A DNA stretch of 64,000 nucleotides, from contig NZ_FZTC01000019.1 of the NCBI RefSeq assembly GCF_900200035.1, positions 62,001 through 126,000 of the forward strand. The letters are read 5' to 3'. The stretch is from Klebsiella grimontii. Its GTDB lineage: Bacteria > Pseudomonadota > Gammaproteobacteria > Enterobacterales > Enterobacteriaceae. The notes under the pieces were generated by a model. That model had not been told where the DNA came from. It ran no database searches and saw only the letters and a program-made list of their open reading frames with translations. The translations under genes and the position numbers were made by a program. This document shows positions 15,797-24,102 of the stretch, one piece after another (position 1 is the stretch's first letter; every line of letters begins with the position of its first letter).

Positions 15797-17239
15797 TCAA
15801 CGGCCCCCGACCAGTTCATGGCATAAGCTACCGAGCTGCTCCACGGCCTGCAAAAGCGCGGGCGTGGGTTCGTTCGCACCGTTCAGGCGCAGGTAGTTTT
15901 GCAGTTCAGCTGCGCCCGGGGAAAACAGCGGCCCCGGACTGACGCCAATACCCAGGGCGAGGGCGCGACGATGGACTTCCAGCGCATCGATCCCGGACGG
16001 CAGTTTGACCCAAATCAGAAAGCCGGCTTCGGGCGCCGCTACGCGCGTGCCCGGTGGGAAGCAGGCGTCAACCCTGGCGATAATGGCCCGCATACCTTCC
16101 GCAATCCGCAGCTTCAGGTGCCTCAGGTGCCGGTCATAATCTCCGCTGGCGAGGATCTCGTTCGCCGCGGCCTCTATCAGCGGCGCGCCCGCCCATTCCC
16201 CGGCCATGCGGGCCTGCAACACTGCCGGGTAATAGCGTCCGGCGGCAATCCAGCCAATTCGCCAGCCCGGCGCCAGGGTTTTCGACAGAGAACTGCAATA
16301 AATCACATTTCCGCCCTTGTCGAAGGCTTTACACGCGGGCGGACGCTGCGCGCCACCGGCCAGATCGCCGTAGACATCGTCCTCAATTAAAGGGATGCCC
16401 TGATCGGCAAGCAGGGCCACCAGCGCCTGCTTGCGCGCGACGGGCATGCTGGCGCCCAGCGGATTTTGCACCGTGGGTGAGGCCAGAACGGCTGCCGGAC
16501 GGTGGTGCTTAATGGCCTCTTTAAGCGGCGGCAGTAATAACCCTTTAATCGGGTCCGTGGGGATCTGTAACGCCTTCAGCCCCAGATCTTCCAGCAGCAG
16601 AAGCGTGCCGAAATAGGCGGGCTGCTCAATCGCCACCGCATCGCCCGGCTGGCATACCGCGCGGAGCGCCAGGCGTAGCGCCTGGGTTGCGCCTGCGGTG
16701 ATGATAAGGTCATCGGCGCCAAAAAGGGCGCCCCACTGCGCCGCGCGGGCGGCAATCTTTCTGCGCAGGTCCGCTCTTCCCGGGGGCAGGCTGTAGCTCT
16801 GCCCGCGCGCATCAAGCCGACGACCGGCAGTGTGCAACGCCCGCTGCAAAGCCTCGACGGGAAGCCAGGCGGGATCGGGTAGCGCGGCGCCAAGCGGCAC
16901 CAGACGCGCTTCAGCGCTACCGAACAACGAGCGGGCGATGGCGGACATGGTCACCGGCACCGGGCCGGATAAAGATGCTGCGCGCTGTCCGTCTTTGGCG
17001 GTGTTTATCTGGCGGACAAAGTAGCCTGAACGCGGTCGGGCGACGATCAGCCCCTCCGCCTCAAGATGACGCAGGGCTTCCAGCGCCGTGGGAAGGCTGA
17101 CCTGCTCGCGCTCGGCCAGTTTGCGCGCGGAGATAATGCGATCGCCTGCCCGCAAAGCGCCTGAAGTAAGCGTCAGCCGCAGCATATCGGCTATTCGGCG
17201 GTAGTGGGGAATCGGCGGGAGAGGGTCGGACATTGTCAT
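15797..17239 (-). CDS. MocR/PdxR-type regulator (GntR HTH fused to aminotransferase class I fold)
   Basis: Residues about 1-75 are a GntR winged HTH (IISARKLAEREQVSLPTALE, then RPRSGYFVRQ). The rest is an aminotransferase-like domain with the PLP-binding lysine at about residue 318-320 in YCSSLSKTLAPGWRIGWIA and the substrate-pocket motif ASPTVQNPLGASMP. MocR proteins use PLP as effector and mostly regulate transcription. It is divergent from the arylamine N-acetyltransferase gene, and a large near-perfect inverted repeat lies directly before the ATG, so it probably controls itself and that gene. The start is uncertain: ATGs at 17239 and 17233 are both possible, and neither has a clear Shine-Dalgarno sequence. 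Confidence 0.88.
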   Translation of the reverse strand: MTMSDPLPPIPHYRRIADMLRLTLTSGALRAGDRIISARKLAEREQVSLPTALEALRHLEAEGLIVARPRSGYFVRQINTAKDGQRAASLSGPVPVTMSAIARSLFGSAEARLVPLGAALPDPAWLPVEALQRALHTAGRRLDARGQSYSLPPGRADLRRKIAARAAQWGALFGADDLIITAGATQALRLALRAVCQPGDAVAIEQPAYFGTLLLLEDLGLKALQIPTDPIKGLLLPPLKEAIKHHRPAAVLASPTVQNPLGASMPVARKQALVALLADQGIPLIEDDVYGDLAGGAQRPPACKAFDKGGNVIYCSSLSKTLAPGWRIGWIAAGRYYPAVLQARMAGEWAGAPLIEAAANEILASGDYDRHLRHLKLRIAEGMRAIIARVDACFPPGTRVAAPEAGFLIWVKLPSGIDALEVHRRALALGIGVSPGPLFSPGAAELQNYLRLNGANEPTPALLQAVEQLGSLCHELVGGR

Positions 17240-17240
17240 C

Positions 17241-17275
17241 TGTATAGTCTGATTTTTGATAAATCTGACTATACA
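17241..17275. promoter_or_regulatory. 35-bp inverted repeat between mocR-type gene and nat, candidate operator
   Basis: The left arm TGTATAGTCTGATTT and right arm AAATCTGACTATACA match in 14 of 15 positions around a 5-bp spacer. It begins one base before the first possible mocR start codon. The divergent promoters must lie on or near it, which makes it a strong candidate autoregulatory site for the MocR-type protein. Confidence 0.65.
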
Positions 17276-17331
17276 GGCGTTGCGGGGCGCCATCTATAGT
17301 GGGCTCAACACAATCCAGCCAAGGAAATAAC

Positions 17332-18099
17332 ATGCACAGCGACAGTTTTGACCTTTCCCTTTACTTCCGCCGCATAGGCTATAGCGGGCCTGCGGCTGCC
17401 GATACCGCGACGCTGCACGCGCTCATGCGCCACCAGCTCTTTTCGATCCCCTTCGAGAACCTGGACGTACAGGCAGGTAAAATCGTTTCGATGGAGCCCG
17501 ATGATATTGCCAACAAGCTCTTACGGCAGAGACGGGGCGGCTACTGCTATGAACTCAACGGGCTGTTTACGATGGCGCTGGAAGCGCTGGGTATTGCCTG
17601 GCGGTTTGTCGCGGCGCGGCCCATGTTCTATCCTGCGCGCCGGCCTAAAACCCATATGGCGGTGGTCGCGGAAGTTGATGGCCGTCAGTGGCTTTGCGAC
17701 CTTGGCTTTGGGAGCTACGGTATCCGCGCGCCGCTGGCCCTGGACGAACTTGATACGGACATCATCCAGGATTTTGATACGTTCCGGCTTACGCGTGATG
17801 CGAACGGAAGCTATCTGCTGCAGGCGAGGGTTGAGGGAAGCTGGGCCAATCAATACGGTTTTGACCTGTCACCTCAGGAGTGGATTGATTTTGTTCCGGC
17901 CAATTTTCTTAACTCCACGCATCCCGATGCGGTCTTTGTACAAAAGCTGCTGGTGATACAGCATCAGCCCGAGGGGCGTTTTATTCTGCTCGGCAATATG
18001 CTTAAGAGTATTACCGCCGACCGCGTAGAGAAGCAGTGGCTGACAGAAGATGAAATAGCGCATGCGCTTGAGAACCGCTTTGCTTTGTCTGCTCGCTAA
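17332..18099 (+). CDS. nhoA: Arylamine N-acetyltransferase / N-hydroxyarylamine O-acetyltransferase
   Basis: The protein has 255 residues. The start is the ATG at 17332, with AAGGA upstream, giving MHSDSFDLSLYFRRIGY. The NAT catalytic triad is complete: Cys72 in RQRRGGYCYELNGLF, His108 in RPKTHMAVV and Asp123 in LCDLGFGSYG. The family motif QLFSIPFENLDV is at 35-46. The enzyme transfers acetyl groups from acetyl-CoA to arylamines, hydrazines and N-hydroxyarylamines in the cytoplasm. In E. coli the orthologue is NhoA (NAT). Its divergence from a MocR-type regulator suggests control by an amine- or PLP-linked signal. A hairpin follows at 18153. Confidence 0.92.
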   Translation: MHSDSFDLSLYFRRIGYSGPAAADTATLHALMRHQLFSIPFENLDVQAGKIVSMEPDDIANKLLRQRRGGYCYELNGLFTMALEALGIAWRFVAARPMFYPARRPKTHMAVVAEVDGRQWLCDLGFGSYGIRAPLALDELDTDIIQDFDTFRLTRDANGSYLLQARVEGSWANQYGFDLSPQEWIDFVPANFLNSTHPDAVFVQKLLVIQHQPEGRFILLGNMLKSITADRVEKQWLTEDEIAHALENRFALSAR

Positions 18100-18682
18100 T
18101 TAGTCAAAAGGGCGAGCTAGCCCACGGCGAGACGAATACGAAGCCGATATAACGGGGAAGGGAAGCAAACCTTCCCCGCGTTCCTTTTGCTCAGTTGATA
18201 TACTTCGATCGGCCGCCAGCTATGTATTACGGTTCAGGCCGTGGTATTAAATCGTCGATAATGCAAATCGTAAACGTACGCCACTTTTAATAACCAAGAT
18301 CATTCAGTGAATTACCCGTATAAAATTAAGATAATTCCATAAAAACTGGGCAATATAGCTCCGCGAAAAATATTGTCGGCAAAATCTATCTTCACCAATA
18401 TTCCCCTTACTTACAGTTGGTTACGGCTATATGGTAATATTTTTGGCGATAAAGAATGGTTAAAACAAAATCATCTACTAAAATAAAATTGTTGATTAAA
18501 TTCATACACTACCAATTTGTACTCATTTAGATAATTGGCCCCTGGTCAATCGCCCGCTATTTAAGCGGCGAGCGATAATTATCCCGCTCGATATTACCGT
18601 AGTTCTGGCGGGTTAATGTCTGCAGTAGACGTTTATAGCAAACGACGTCGGGGCTAATGAGTTATTTCAAAGGACAACGTAA
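18100..18682. other. 583-bp A+T-rich intergenic region
   Basis: No gene is seen here. A hairpin of 9-bp arms (CGGGGAAGG / CCTTCCCCG, 18153-18178) followed by a pyrimidine-rich stretch can end the nat transcript. From about 18240 the DNA becomes strongly A+T-rich. A short dyad CGAGCG/CGCTCG occurs near 18569-18590. The region probably holds the promoter of the membrane protein gene at 18683, but no single -35/-10 pair stands out. Confidence 0.5.
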
Positions 18683-19651
18683 ATGACGAATATCTACGAC
18701 TCTACCTCTATCAGTAGTCAGGTACCCGCGGCCGCGGTTAACAGCGCGAGCGCGGTATCATGGGGAGCGATATTTGCAGGCGCCGCCGCCGCGGCGTCGC
18801 TGGCGCTTATGCTGCTCATGCTTGGCGCCGGATTGGGCCTTACCTCAATTTCCCCGTGGGAAAATCAAGGACTTGCGGCGGGAACCGTCGGTATTGCCGC
18901 CATCGCATGGCTGACGTTTACCCAAATAGTGGCGTCAGGTATGGGCGGATACCTCGCCGGGCGGCTGCGGACTAAATGGGTTGACACTCATACCAATGAA
19001 ATCTATTTCCGCGACACGGCGCATGGCTTTCTGACGTGGGCCGTGGCGCTGCTGGTCTCCGCTGTGCTGTTGACCACCACCATCAGTTCGCTGATCGGCG
19101 GTAGCGCAAAAGTGATAGGTTCCGTTGCCGGCGGCGCGACGGCAACCGCCATGAATAACGCGGGGGACGGAGCCTCTCTGTTATCGAAGTCATCGATGGA
19201 ATATTTTACCCGTTCACTGTTCAGGGCTACCGCTGCCACTCCGGCGGATAATAGCGGGCTGCCAGCAAATTCATCAGGCAATGACGTTATGGCAATGAAT
19301 CATCCTGTGCCGCCAAAGGCGGAGTCACCGGCTCAATTAGCCGAGGTGACGGGTATTTTTGCTAATAGCATTAATTCTGGCGCGCTTCCCCAGGACGATC
19401 TGACGTATGTGGCGCAGCTGGTTTCTCAGAATACCGGCATCAGTCAGAAAGAGGCCGAACAGCGGGTACAGGCGGTTTATGATAAAGCCCAGGCCAATTT
19501 AAAAGAGGCAAAAGATAAAGCGCAGCAGACCGCAGACGCCGCCAGAAAAACCACTAGCTACGTCACCCTGTGGTCATTCATTTCTCTGTTAATCGGCGCT
19601 TTTGTTGCCAGTCTCTGCGCAACTTATGGCGGCCGTCAGCGTGATTTATAA
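18683..19651 (+). CDS. Multi-pass membrane protein of unknown function
   Basis: The protein has 322 residues. Hydrophobic segments are at about 25-55, 63-88, 112-136 and 293-316. Between the third and fourth is an Ala/Ser-rich region, then a charged helical stretch (about 245-290, KEAEQRVQAVYDKAQANLKE) with coiled-coil character. It ends with the Gly-Arg tail GGRQRDL. I recall proteins with this last segment in rhizobia, Burkholderia and enterics, usually labelled hypothetical or PhnA-like, and often followed by a tiny membrane peptide, as here. The ATG has AAAGGA upstream. The long A+T-rich 5' region suggests separate, perhaps stress-linked, control. I cannot assign a function. Confidence 0.75.
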   Translation: MTNIYDSTSISSQVPAAAVNSASAVSWGAIFAGAAAAASLALMLLMLGAGLGLTSISPWENQGLAAGTVGIAAIAWLTFTQIVASGMGGYLAGRLRTKWVDTHTNEIYFRDTAHGFLTWAVALLVSAVLLTTTISSLIGGSAKVIGSVAGGATATAMNNAGDGASLLSKSSMEYFTRSLFRATAATPADNSGLPANSSGNDVMAMNHPVPPKAESPAQLAEVTGIFANSINSGALPQDDLTYVAQLVSQNTGISQKEAEQRVQAVYDKAQANLKEAKDKAQQTADAARKTTSYVTLWSFISLLIGAFVASLCATYGGRQRDL

Positions 19652-19681
19652 CGTCTAATACACATTCTGCGGGAGGAACCT

Positions 19682-19756
19682 ATGCGTTCAATATTGCTTT
19701 TCTTTTTGGGTGTGCCAATCCCTATCATTATTTTAATCGCGTTATTTATGCACTGA
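19682..19756 (+). CDS. 24-residue hydrophobic membrane peptide
   Basis: The sequence GGGAGGAA sits a few bases before an ATG that opens a 24-codon frame, MRSILLFFLGVPIPIIILIALF followed by Met-His and TGA. The whole peptide is a single membrane helix with a Pro-Ile-Pro kink. It starts 30 bases after the 322-residue membrane protein gene, and the next strong terminator is at 19817, so the two genes form one transcript. Peptides of this type next to this membrane protein family are, as far as I recall, conserved in distant proteobacteria, which argues that it is translated. Its function is unknown; a small subunit or stabiliser of the larger protein is plausible. Confidence 0.65.
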   Translation: MRSILLFFLGVPIPIIILIALFMH

Positions 19757-19816
19757 GTATTTTCAGGACGGCAAGAATATCTGACCTGTGAATATCGGCA
19801 TGGTGGTCATTATCGT

Positions 19817-19852
19817 AAAAGCATAAATGCCTCCCGGGCATTTATGCTTTTT
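19817..19852. terminator. Bidirectional terminator
   Basis: AAAGCATAAATGCC / GGCATTTATGCTTT form a long stem with a TCCC loop and A/T flanks. It lies between the membrane-peptide operon and the convergent nucleotidyltransferase gene. Confidence 0.9.
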
Positions 19853-19916
19853 GCCATGCGGTCAGACGCGTTTTTCGCTGCCCCTGTCCGGCCATGTAAG
19901 CGATCGGAAGTCAGGA

Positions 19917-20717
19917 TTAAACTTTGTCAGAATACGCTTTCAGCATGGCCAACAGCGCCCGTTGCGCGGCATCGTCTGCGATATTTTCAGGCAGAGCATC
20001 CGCTCGCAGAGTGATATAAGCGTCAAGGGCCATTCTGATAGCAACGCTGACGGAGTCACGATCGTGCGTTGCCAGCGTGGAAGTCAGCAGGCCGTCAGGA
20101 TCAATACCGCGCGATTCAATGCGGCGAACCCCACGTTGCGGTAAATTTGCACGGCGGTGCAGCATTGGCCCCAGTACCTGCTCGCGGAAGAATGACAGCA
20201 TACCAATCGCCTCAAAGAGTTCGCCCCTTCCTAGTTTAGCCACCGCATAATGAAGCCAGATCCAGGCTCGGGACTCGAACCACTCCGGCGTCATATCAGG
20301 CCAGTGAGCACTGAATTTTGCCAGTTGTTGCTGCAGAGCACGGTTATCACGGGTAAATAACACGGCTGGCTCCTCAACGCGTTGAGTGAGCATTTCCAGG
20401 GTGACAAATTTCAGATCGACATGAAGGAGTTCAGGACCATACAGGCATATCAGCAGGCGAGGCTCTCCGACATGTTCCCCGCTGAAAGCATGCAGGAGAT
20501 GGCCCAGCGTTCCGGCGAACGCCACACGCTGGGCCATGATTTCGTCATAGTAGAGGGGATCGACCACAACGACAAAATCCAAATCGGAGTATTTATCAAA
20601 TCCGCCATGGATAATCGAGCCGCCGGCGAGAAGGGAGTGAATCCGCGAGTCAGACTGAAATTGAAGCTTGAGGTGCTCTGCAAAACTTCTGTGTAAATCG
20701 GGTAACGTATTAAGCAT
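19917..20717 (-). CDS. Nucleotidyltransferase domain protein (aminoglycoside/lincosamide-type fold)
   Basis: The protein has 266 residues. The nucleotidyltransferase signature is complete: GGS at 32-34, the metal-binding pair Asp45 and Asp47 in DKYSDLDFVVVV, and a third carboxylate Asp101 in LLHVDLKFVTLE. The C-terminal half is helical, as in ANT- and lincosamide-type nucleotidylyltransferases. These enzymes transfer AMP or another nucleotide to a drug hydroxyl or to a protein, and the substrate here cannot be read from sequence. The gene is monocistronic, tail-to-tail with the membrane-peptide operon. It is too large for a minimal MNT antitoxin, and no HEPN partner lies next to it. Confidence 0.82.
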   Translation of the reverse strand: MLNTLPDLHRSFAEHLKLQFQSDSRIHSLLAGGSIIHGGFDKYSDLDFVVVVDPLYYDEIMAQRVAFAGTLGHLLHAFSGEHVGEPRLLICLYGPELLHVDLKFVTLEMLTQRVEEPAVLFTRDNRALQQQLAKFSAHWPDMTPEWFESRAWIWLHYAVAKLGRGELFEAIGMLSFFREQVLGPMLHRRANLPQRGVRRIESRGIDPDGLLTSTLATHDRDSVSVAIRMALDAYITLRADALPENIADDAAQRALLAMLKAYSDKV

Positions 20718-21075
20718 ACTTTTTCCTGTTCACAAAAAACACAAAGCATTACAGGGTATCGAGTTCTCTATATTCAGGCTAGATATTTTTGAAGGAATAG
20801 TCATTTCTTCGAAGGGTTTCCCGAAGCGATAAATTGCCCTGTATAGTCCGGCGCTATTGATTGCGCCGTGTTTGTTACCTCTTCAATCATTGCCGCGTCA
20901 GGACGGTGCTGCTGTCATGCTTCAAACTGACCAAATGGAAAACGAATGACTTCCCATACCTTGAAGGGTATGGCTGGGCATCATTATAGTATTGGAAAGG
21001 ATGTTATACCTGTTATTAAGATTGAATCACCCGCCAGACAGGGCGAACGAATACGCAGATAGAGGTGATCATTCT
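20718..21075. other. 358-bp intergenic region upstream of the ThDP enzyme gene
   Basis: No gene is supported. A hairpin CCATACC-TTGAAG-GGTATGG lies at 20954-20973, about 100 bp before the decarboxylase start and inside its probable leader. A run resembling TTGAAG...TATAGT occurs nearby. A longer in-frame extension of the decarboxylase into this region has no homology. Confidence 0.4.
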
Positions 21076-22770
21076 ATGAGTAACGCAATAACTAAAGTGC
21101 AAAACGCCAATGCACGTCGTGGCGGTGATGTATTGTTAGAAGTTCTGGAAAGTGAAGGGGTGGAATATGTGTTTGGTAATCCAGGCACAACCGAACTGCC
21201 CTTCATGGATGCGCTGTTAAGAAAACCGTCAATTCAGTACGTATTAGCTCTGCAGGAAGCGAGTGCAGTAGCCATGGCGGACGGTTATGCGCAGGCAGCA
21301 AAAAAACCAGGATTTCTGAATCTGCATACCGCCGGTGGTTTAGGCCACGGCATGGGAAACCTGTTGAATGCAAAATGTTCACAGACACCACTTGTGGTGA
21401 CAGCAGGGCAGCAGGATTTACGCCACACGACAACCGATCCGTTATTGTTGGGTGATCTGGTCGGAATGGGGAAAACGTTCGCTAAATGGTCACAGGAGGT
21501 TACCCACGTTGACCAGCTACCGGTATTAGTTCGCCGGGCTTTCCACGATTCAGACGCTGCACCGAAAGGCTCCGTTTTCCTGTCGCTTCCGATGGATGTG
21601 ATGGAGGCGATGAGCTGTATCGGGATCGGGGCGCCTTCCACTATTGACCGCAATGCAGTCGCGGGTTCGTTACCTTTGCTGGCAAGTAAGCTGGCGGCAT
21701 TTACTCCGGGTAAAGTCGCACTGATTGCCGGCGACGAAATTTACCAAAGTGAAGCGGCCAGCGAGGTTGTTGCTCTTGCTGAGATGCTTGCCGCTGACGT
21801 ATACGGTTCAACATGGCCAAACCGGATCCCCTACCCAACAGCACACCCTCTCTGGCGGGGTAATCTGTCCACTAAAGCGACGGAAATTAACAGAGCATTA
21901 GGCCAGTACGATGCTATTTTTGCACTTGGCGGTAAGTCGCTTATCACCATTCTTTATACAGAAGGTCAGGCAGTACCGGACCAGTGTAAAGTGTTCCAGT
22001 TATCAGCCGATGCGGGCGACCTGGGACGCACCTACAGTAGTGAACTCTCAGTGGTTGGCGATATTAAATCATCGTTAAGGGTGCTACTGCCCGAACTGGA
22101 AAAAGCCACGGCAAACCATCGCAGTGATTATCAACGTCGTTTTGAAAACGCGGTTAATGAGTTTGAATTGAGCAAAGAAAGTCTGCTCGGGCAGGTTAAT
22201 GAACAACAATCTGCTACGGTAATTACGCCACTCGTGGCTGCGTTTGAGGCAGCAAGGGCGATCGGACCAGATGTGGCAATTGTTGACGAAGCGATTGCAA
22301 CCAGCGGCTCGCTTCGCAAATCACTCAACAGTCGCCGTGCGGATCAGTATGCCTTTTTGCGCGGCGGTGGTCTGGGGTGGGGGATGCCTGCCGCTGTGGG
22401 CTATTCACTCGGTTTGGGAAGAGCGCCTGTGGTGTGCTTTGTGGGCGACGGCGCTGCGATGTACTCCCCTCAGGCTCTCTGGACGGCCGCACATGAAAAA
22501 CTGCCGGTAACCTTTATTGTAATGAATAACACGGAATATAACGTATTGAAAAACTTCATGCGTTCACAGGCAGATTATACTTCGGCGCAAACAGAACGCT
22601 TTATCGCAATGGATTTGATTAATCCGGCAGTTGATTATCAGGCACTGGGTGCATCGATGGGACTGGAAACCAGAAAAGTTCTCCGTGCCGGAGATATCGC
22701 CCCGGCAGTTGAGGCCGCACTGGCGAGTGGCAAACCTAATGTGATCGAAATCATCATCAGTAAGAGTTAA
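21076..22770 (+). CDS. Benzoylformate decarboxylase-like ThDP-dependent enzyme
   Basis: The protein has 564 residues. The ATG at 21076 has AGAGGTG upstream and gives MSNAITKVQN. The three ThDP-enzyme domains are present: the N-terminal PYR domain with YVFGNPGTTELPFMD and the cofactor Glu in LALQEASAVAMADGYAQ, the central domain, and the C-terminal PP domain with GDGAAMYSPQALWTAA and MNNTEYN. It matches benzoylformate decarboxylase of Pseudomonas in layout, including the catalytic His of LNLHTAGG and PTAHPLWRG. The catalytic Ser of that enzyme (GNPGS) is Thr38 here. It probably decarboxylates an aromatic or branched 2-oxo acid, but other ThDP reactions are possible. No mandelate pathway genes are adjacent. 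A convergent LysR gene overlaps its end. Confidence 0.8.
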   Translation: MSNAITKVQNANARRGGDVLLEVLESEGVEYVFGNPGTTELPFMDALLRKPSIQYVLALQEASAVAMADGYAQAAKKPGFLNLHTAGGLGHGMGNLLNAKCSQTPLVVTAGQQDLRHTTTDPLLLGDLVGMGKTFAKWSQEVTHVDQLPVLVRRAFHDSDAAPKGSVFLSLPMDVMEAMSCIGIGAPSTIDRNAVAGSLPLLASKLAAFTPGKVALIAGDEIYQSEAASEVVALAEMLAADVYGSTWPNRIPYPTAHPLWRGNLSTKATEINRALGQYDAIFALGGKSLITILYTEGQAVPDQCKVFQLSADAGDLGRTYSSELSVVGDIKSSLRVLLPELEKATANHRSDYQRRFENAVNEFELSKESLLGQVNEQQSATVITPLVAAFEAARAIGPDVAIVDEAIATSGSLRKSLNSRRADQYAFLRGGGLGWGMPAAVGYSLGLGRAPVVCFVGDGAAMYSPQALWTAAHEKLPVTFIVMNNTEYNVLKNFMRSQADYTSAQTERFIAMDLINPAVDYQALGASMGLETRKVLRAGDIAPAVEAALASGKPNVIEIIISKS

Positions 22771-23687
22771 TCGTTAATCCGTCCGGACTGCGCTGCATCC
22801 AGTTTATCCCTGATACTGCGGCACAGGTTCACAAAACCCGGTAAAGCCGGGTTTTTGTTCTTTGTCGACCACATCAGCATATTCTCCACCATATTCGGAT
22901 TTTCCAGCCTACGGTAAACCACACCACGCAATTGGGCATTCTCCATACTTGCGGGAATAAGCGCCACGCCAACGCCACGGGCCACAAAATTCATCACAGT
23001 CTGCTGTACGGAGGCTTCCAGTCCTATTTGCGGGCTAAATCCGGCCTTGAGGCACTGATGAAGGATGGAATCGTAGAGCATCGGTGCACTCTGGCGCGGA
23101 ACAGTGATGAACGGGTCATCACAGAGTGATTCAAGTCTGAAATGCTCGCTTTGAACCTGGGGGTGATTGGCAGGAAGGGCGGCGATTAGCGGCTCACGCA
23201 AGAGTACCAGTGAATGAATTCCCGGAGTGGCCGTCTCGGAGAAGCTGATTGCCGCGTCTAATCTGCCATCCTCTAATGCGGCGTGTAAATCAGAGGGGAC
23301 CATCTCCTGAAAATGCAATTCCACATCAGAATAGGTCTCCCGGTGCTGCATGGCAACATGAGGCACAACGCTATAGCTGGCATACATTGTTGCACCTAAT
23401 TTCAGCACACCTTTCTGCCCTGATTCTACGGCCCGTACGTTATTACAGGCCAGCTCCAGCATTGCCAGCACCGCGCGGCAGTCCACCAGAAATTGCTCTC
23501 CGGCAAGGGTTAAACTGACACCTTTAGCGGCCCGGTTAAACAGCTTTGCACCGAGGATGGTTTCCAGCTGGGCTATTTGCCGGCTTAAGGGAGGCTGCGA
23601 GATATTGAGTTTACTGGCGGCTTTGCCGATGTTTCCGGTTTCAGCAACAGTGCAAAAGTTAATCAACTGATTAAGGGTCGGTTTCAT
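22767..23687 (-). CDS. LysR family regulator convergent with the decarboxylase
   Basis: The protein has 306 residues. It has the standard LysR HTH (MKPTLNQLINFCTVAETGNI, then LNISQPPLSRQIAQLETILG) and an effector domain from about residue 90. The second ATG, at 23687, was preferred because AGGA lies seven bases before it. The sequence resembles the CatM/BenM and CynR groups, which sense small aromatic or organic acids. Its stop codon overlaps the end of the decarboxylase gene by 4 bp on the other strand, so the two genes are tail-to-tail with no terminator between them. Whether it regulates that gene is unknown, since the usual divergent arrangement is missing. Confidence 0.85.
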   Translation of the reverse strand: MKPTLNQLINFCTVAETGNIGKAASKLNISQPPLSRQIAQLETILGAKLFNRAAKGVSLTLAGEQFLVDCRAVLAMLELACNNVRAVESGQKGVLKLGATMYASYSVVPHVAMQHRETYSDVELHFQEMVPSDLHAALEDGRLDAAISFSETATPGIHSLVLLREPLIAALPANHPQVQSEHFRLESLCDDPFITVPRQSAPMLYDSILHQCLKAGFSPQIGLEASVQQTVMNFVARGVGVALIPASMENAQLRGVVYRRLENPNMVENMLMWSTKNKNPALPGFVNLCRSIRDKLDAAQSGRIND

Positions 23688-24102
23688 GAGCATTCCTGAA
23701 GCAGGTTCATACCTTCTATGGTATCACTTGTTTGCAGGGCGGAGATGCACATGAAGTTAAGCGTTCTGGCGTTCGAGTTGAAGCTGGTGTGTGGCAATAC
23801 CCCATGCTGTTCCTGAGGTGCAGAAGCTGATGGCGCGCGGGAGAGGGGTAGGTGCATCCTCCCGGATAAACAGAAAATGGCGACAAACCCGGCACGAGCC
23901 ATCCATACACCACACAGGTGGATTGCGCACGCTTTAACCGATGAATAAACTCGCCATAGGAAAAATCAGCTATGACGTCAGGGGGCGTCGCTATAGGGCA
24001 GCCGACGATGAATTGTGAGGATCAGCGACCCCCTGAGGTGCCAATCTCATTGGCGGCGTAAGCAGACTGAGTTCGAACTAGCGGCCTTTTCTCCATGGCG
24101 AT
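23688..24102. other. 415-bp intergenic region with a long-range inverted repeat
   Basis: I see no convincing gene. The most structured part is an inverted repeat: TCAGGGGGCGTCGCT at 23978-23992 pairs with AGCGACCCCCTGA at 24024-24036, with a 2-base bulge and a 31-nt loop. The rest has short open frames with no recognisable protein. The region may be a scar of past insertions between the two LysR genes. Confidence 0.4.
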
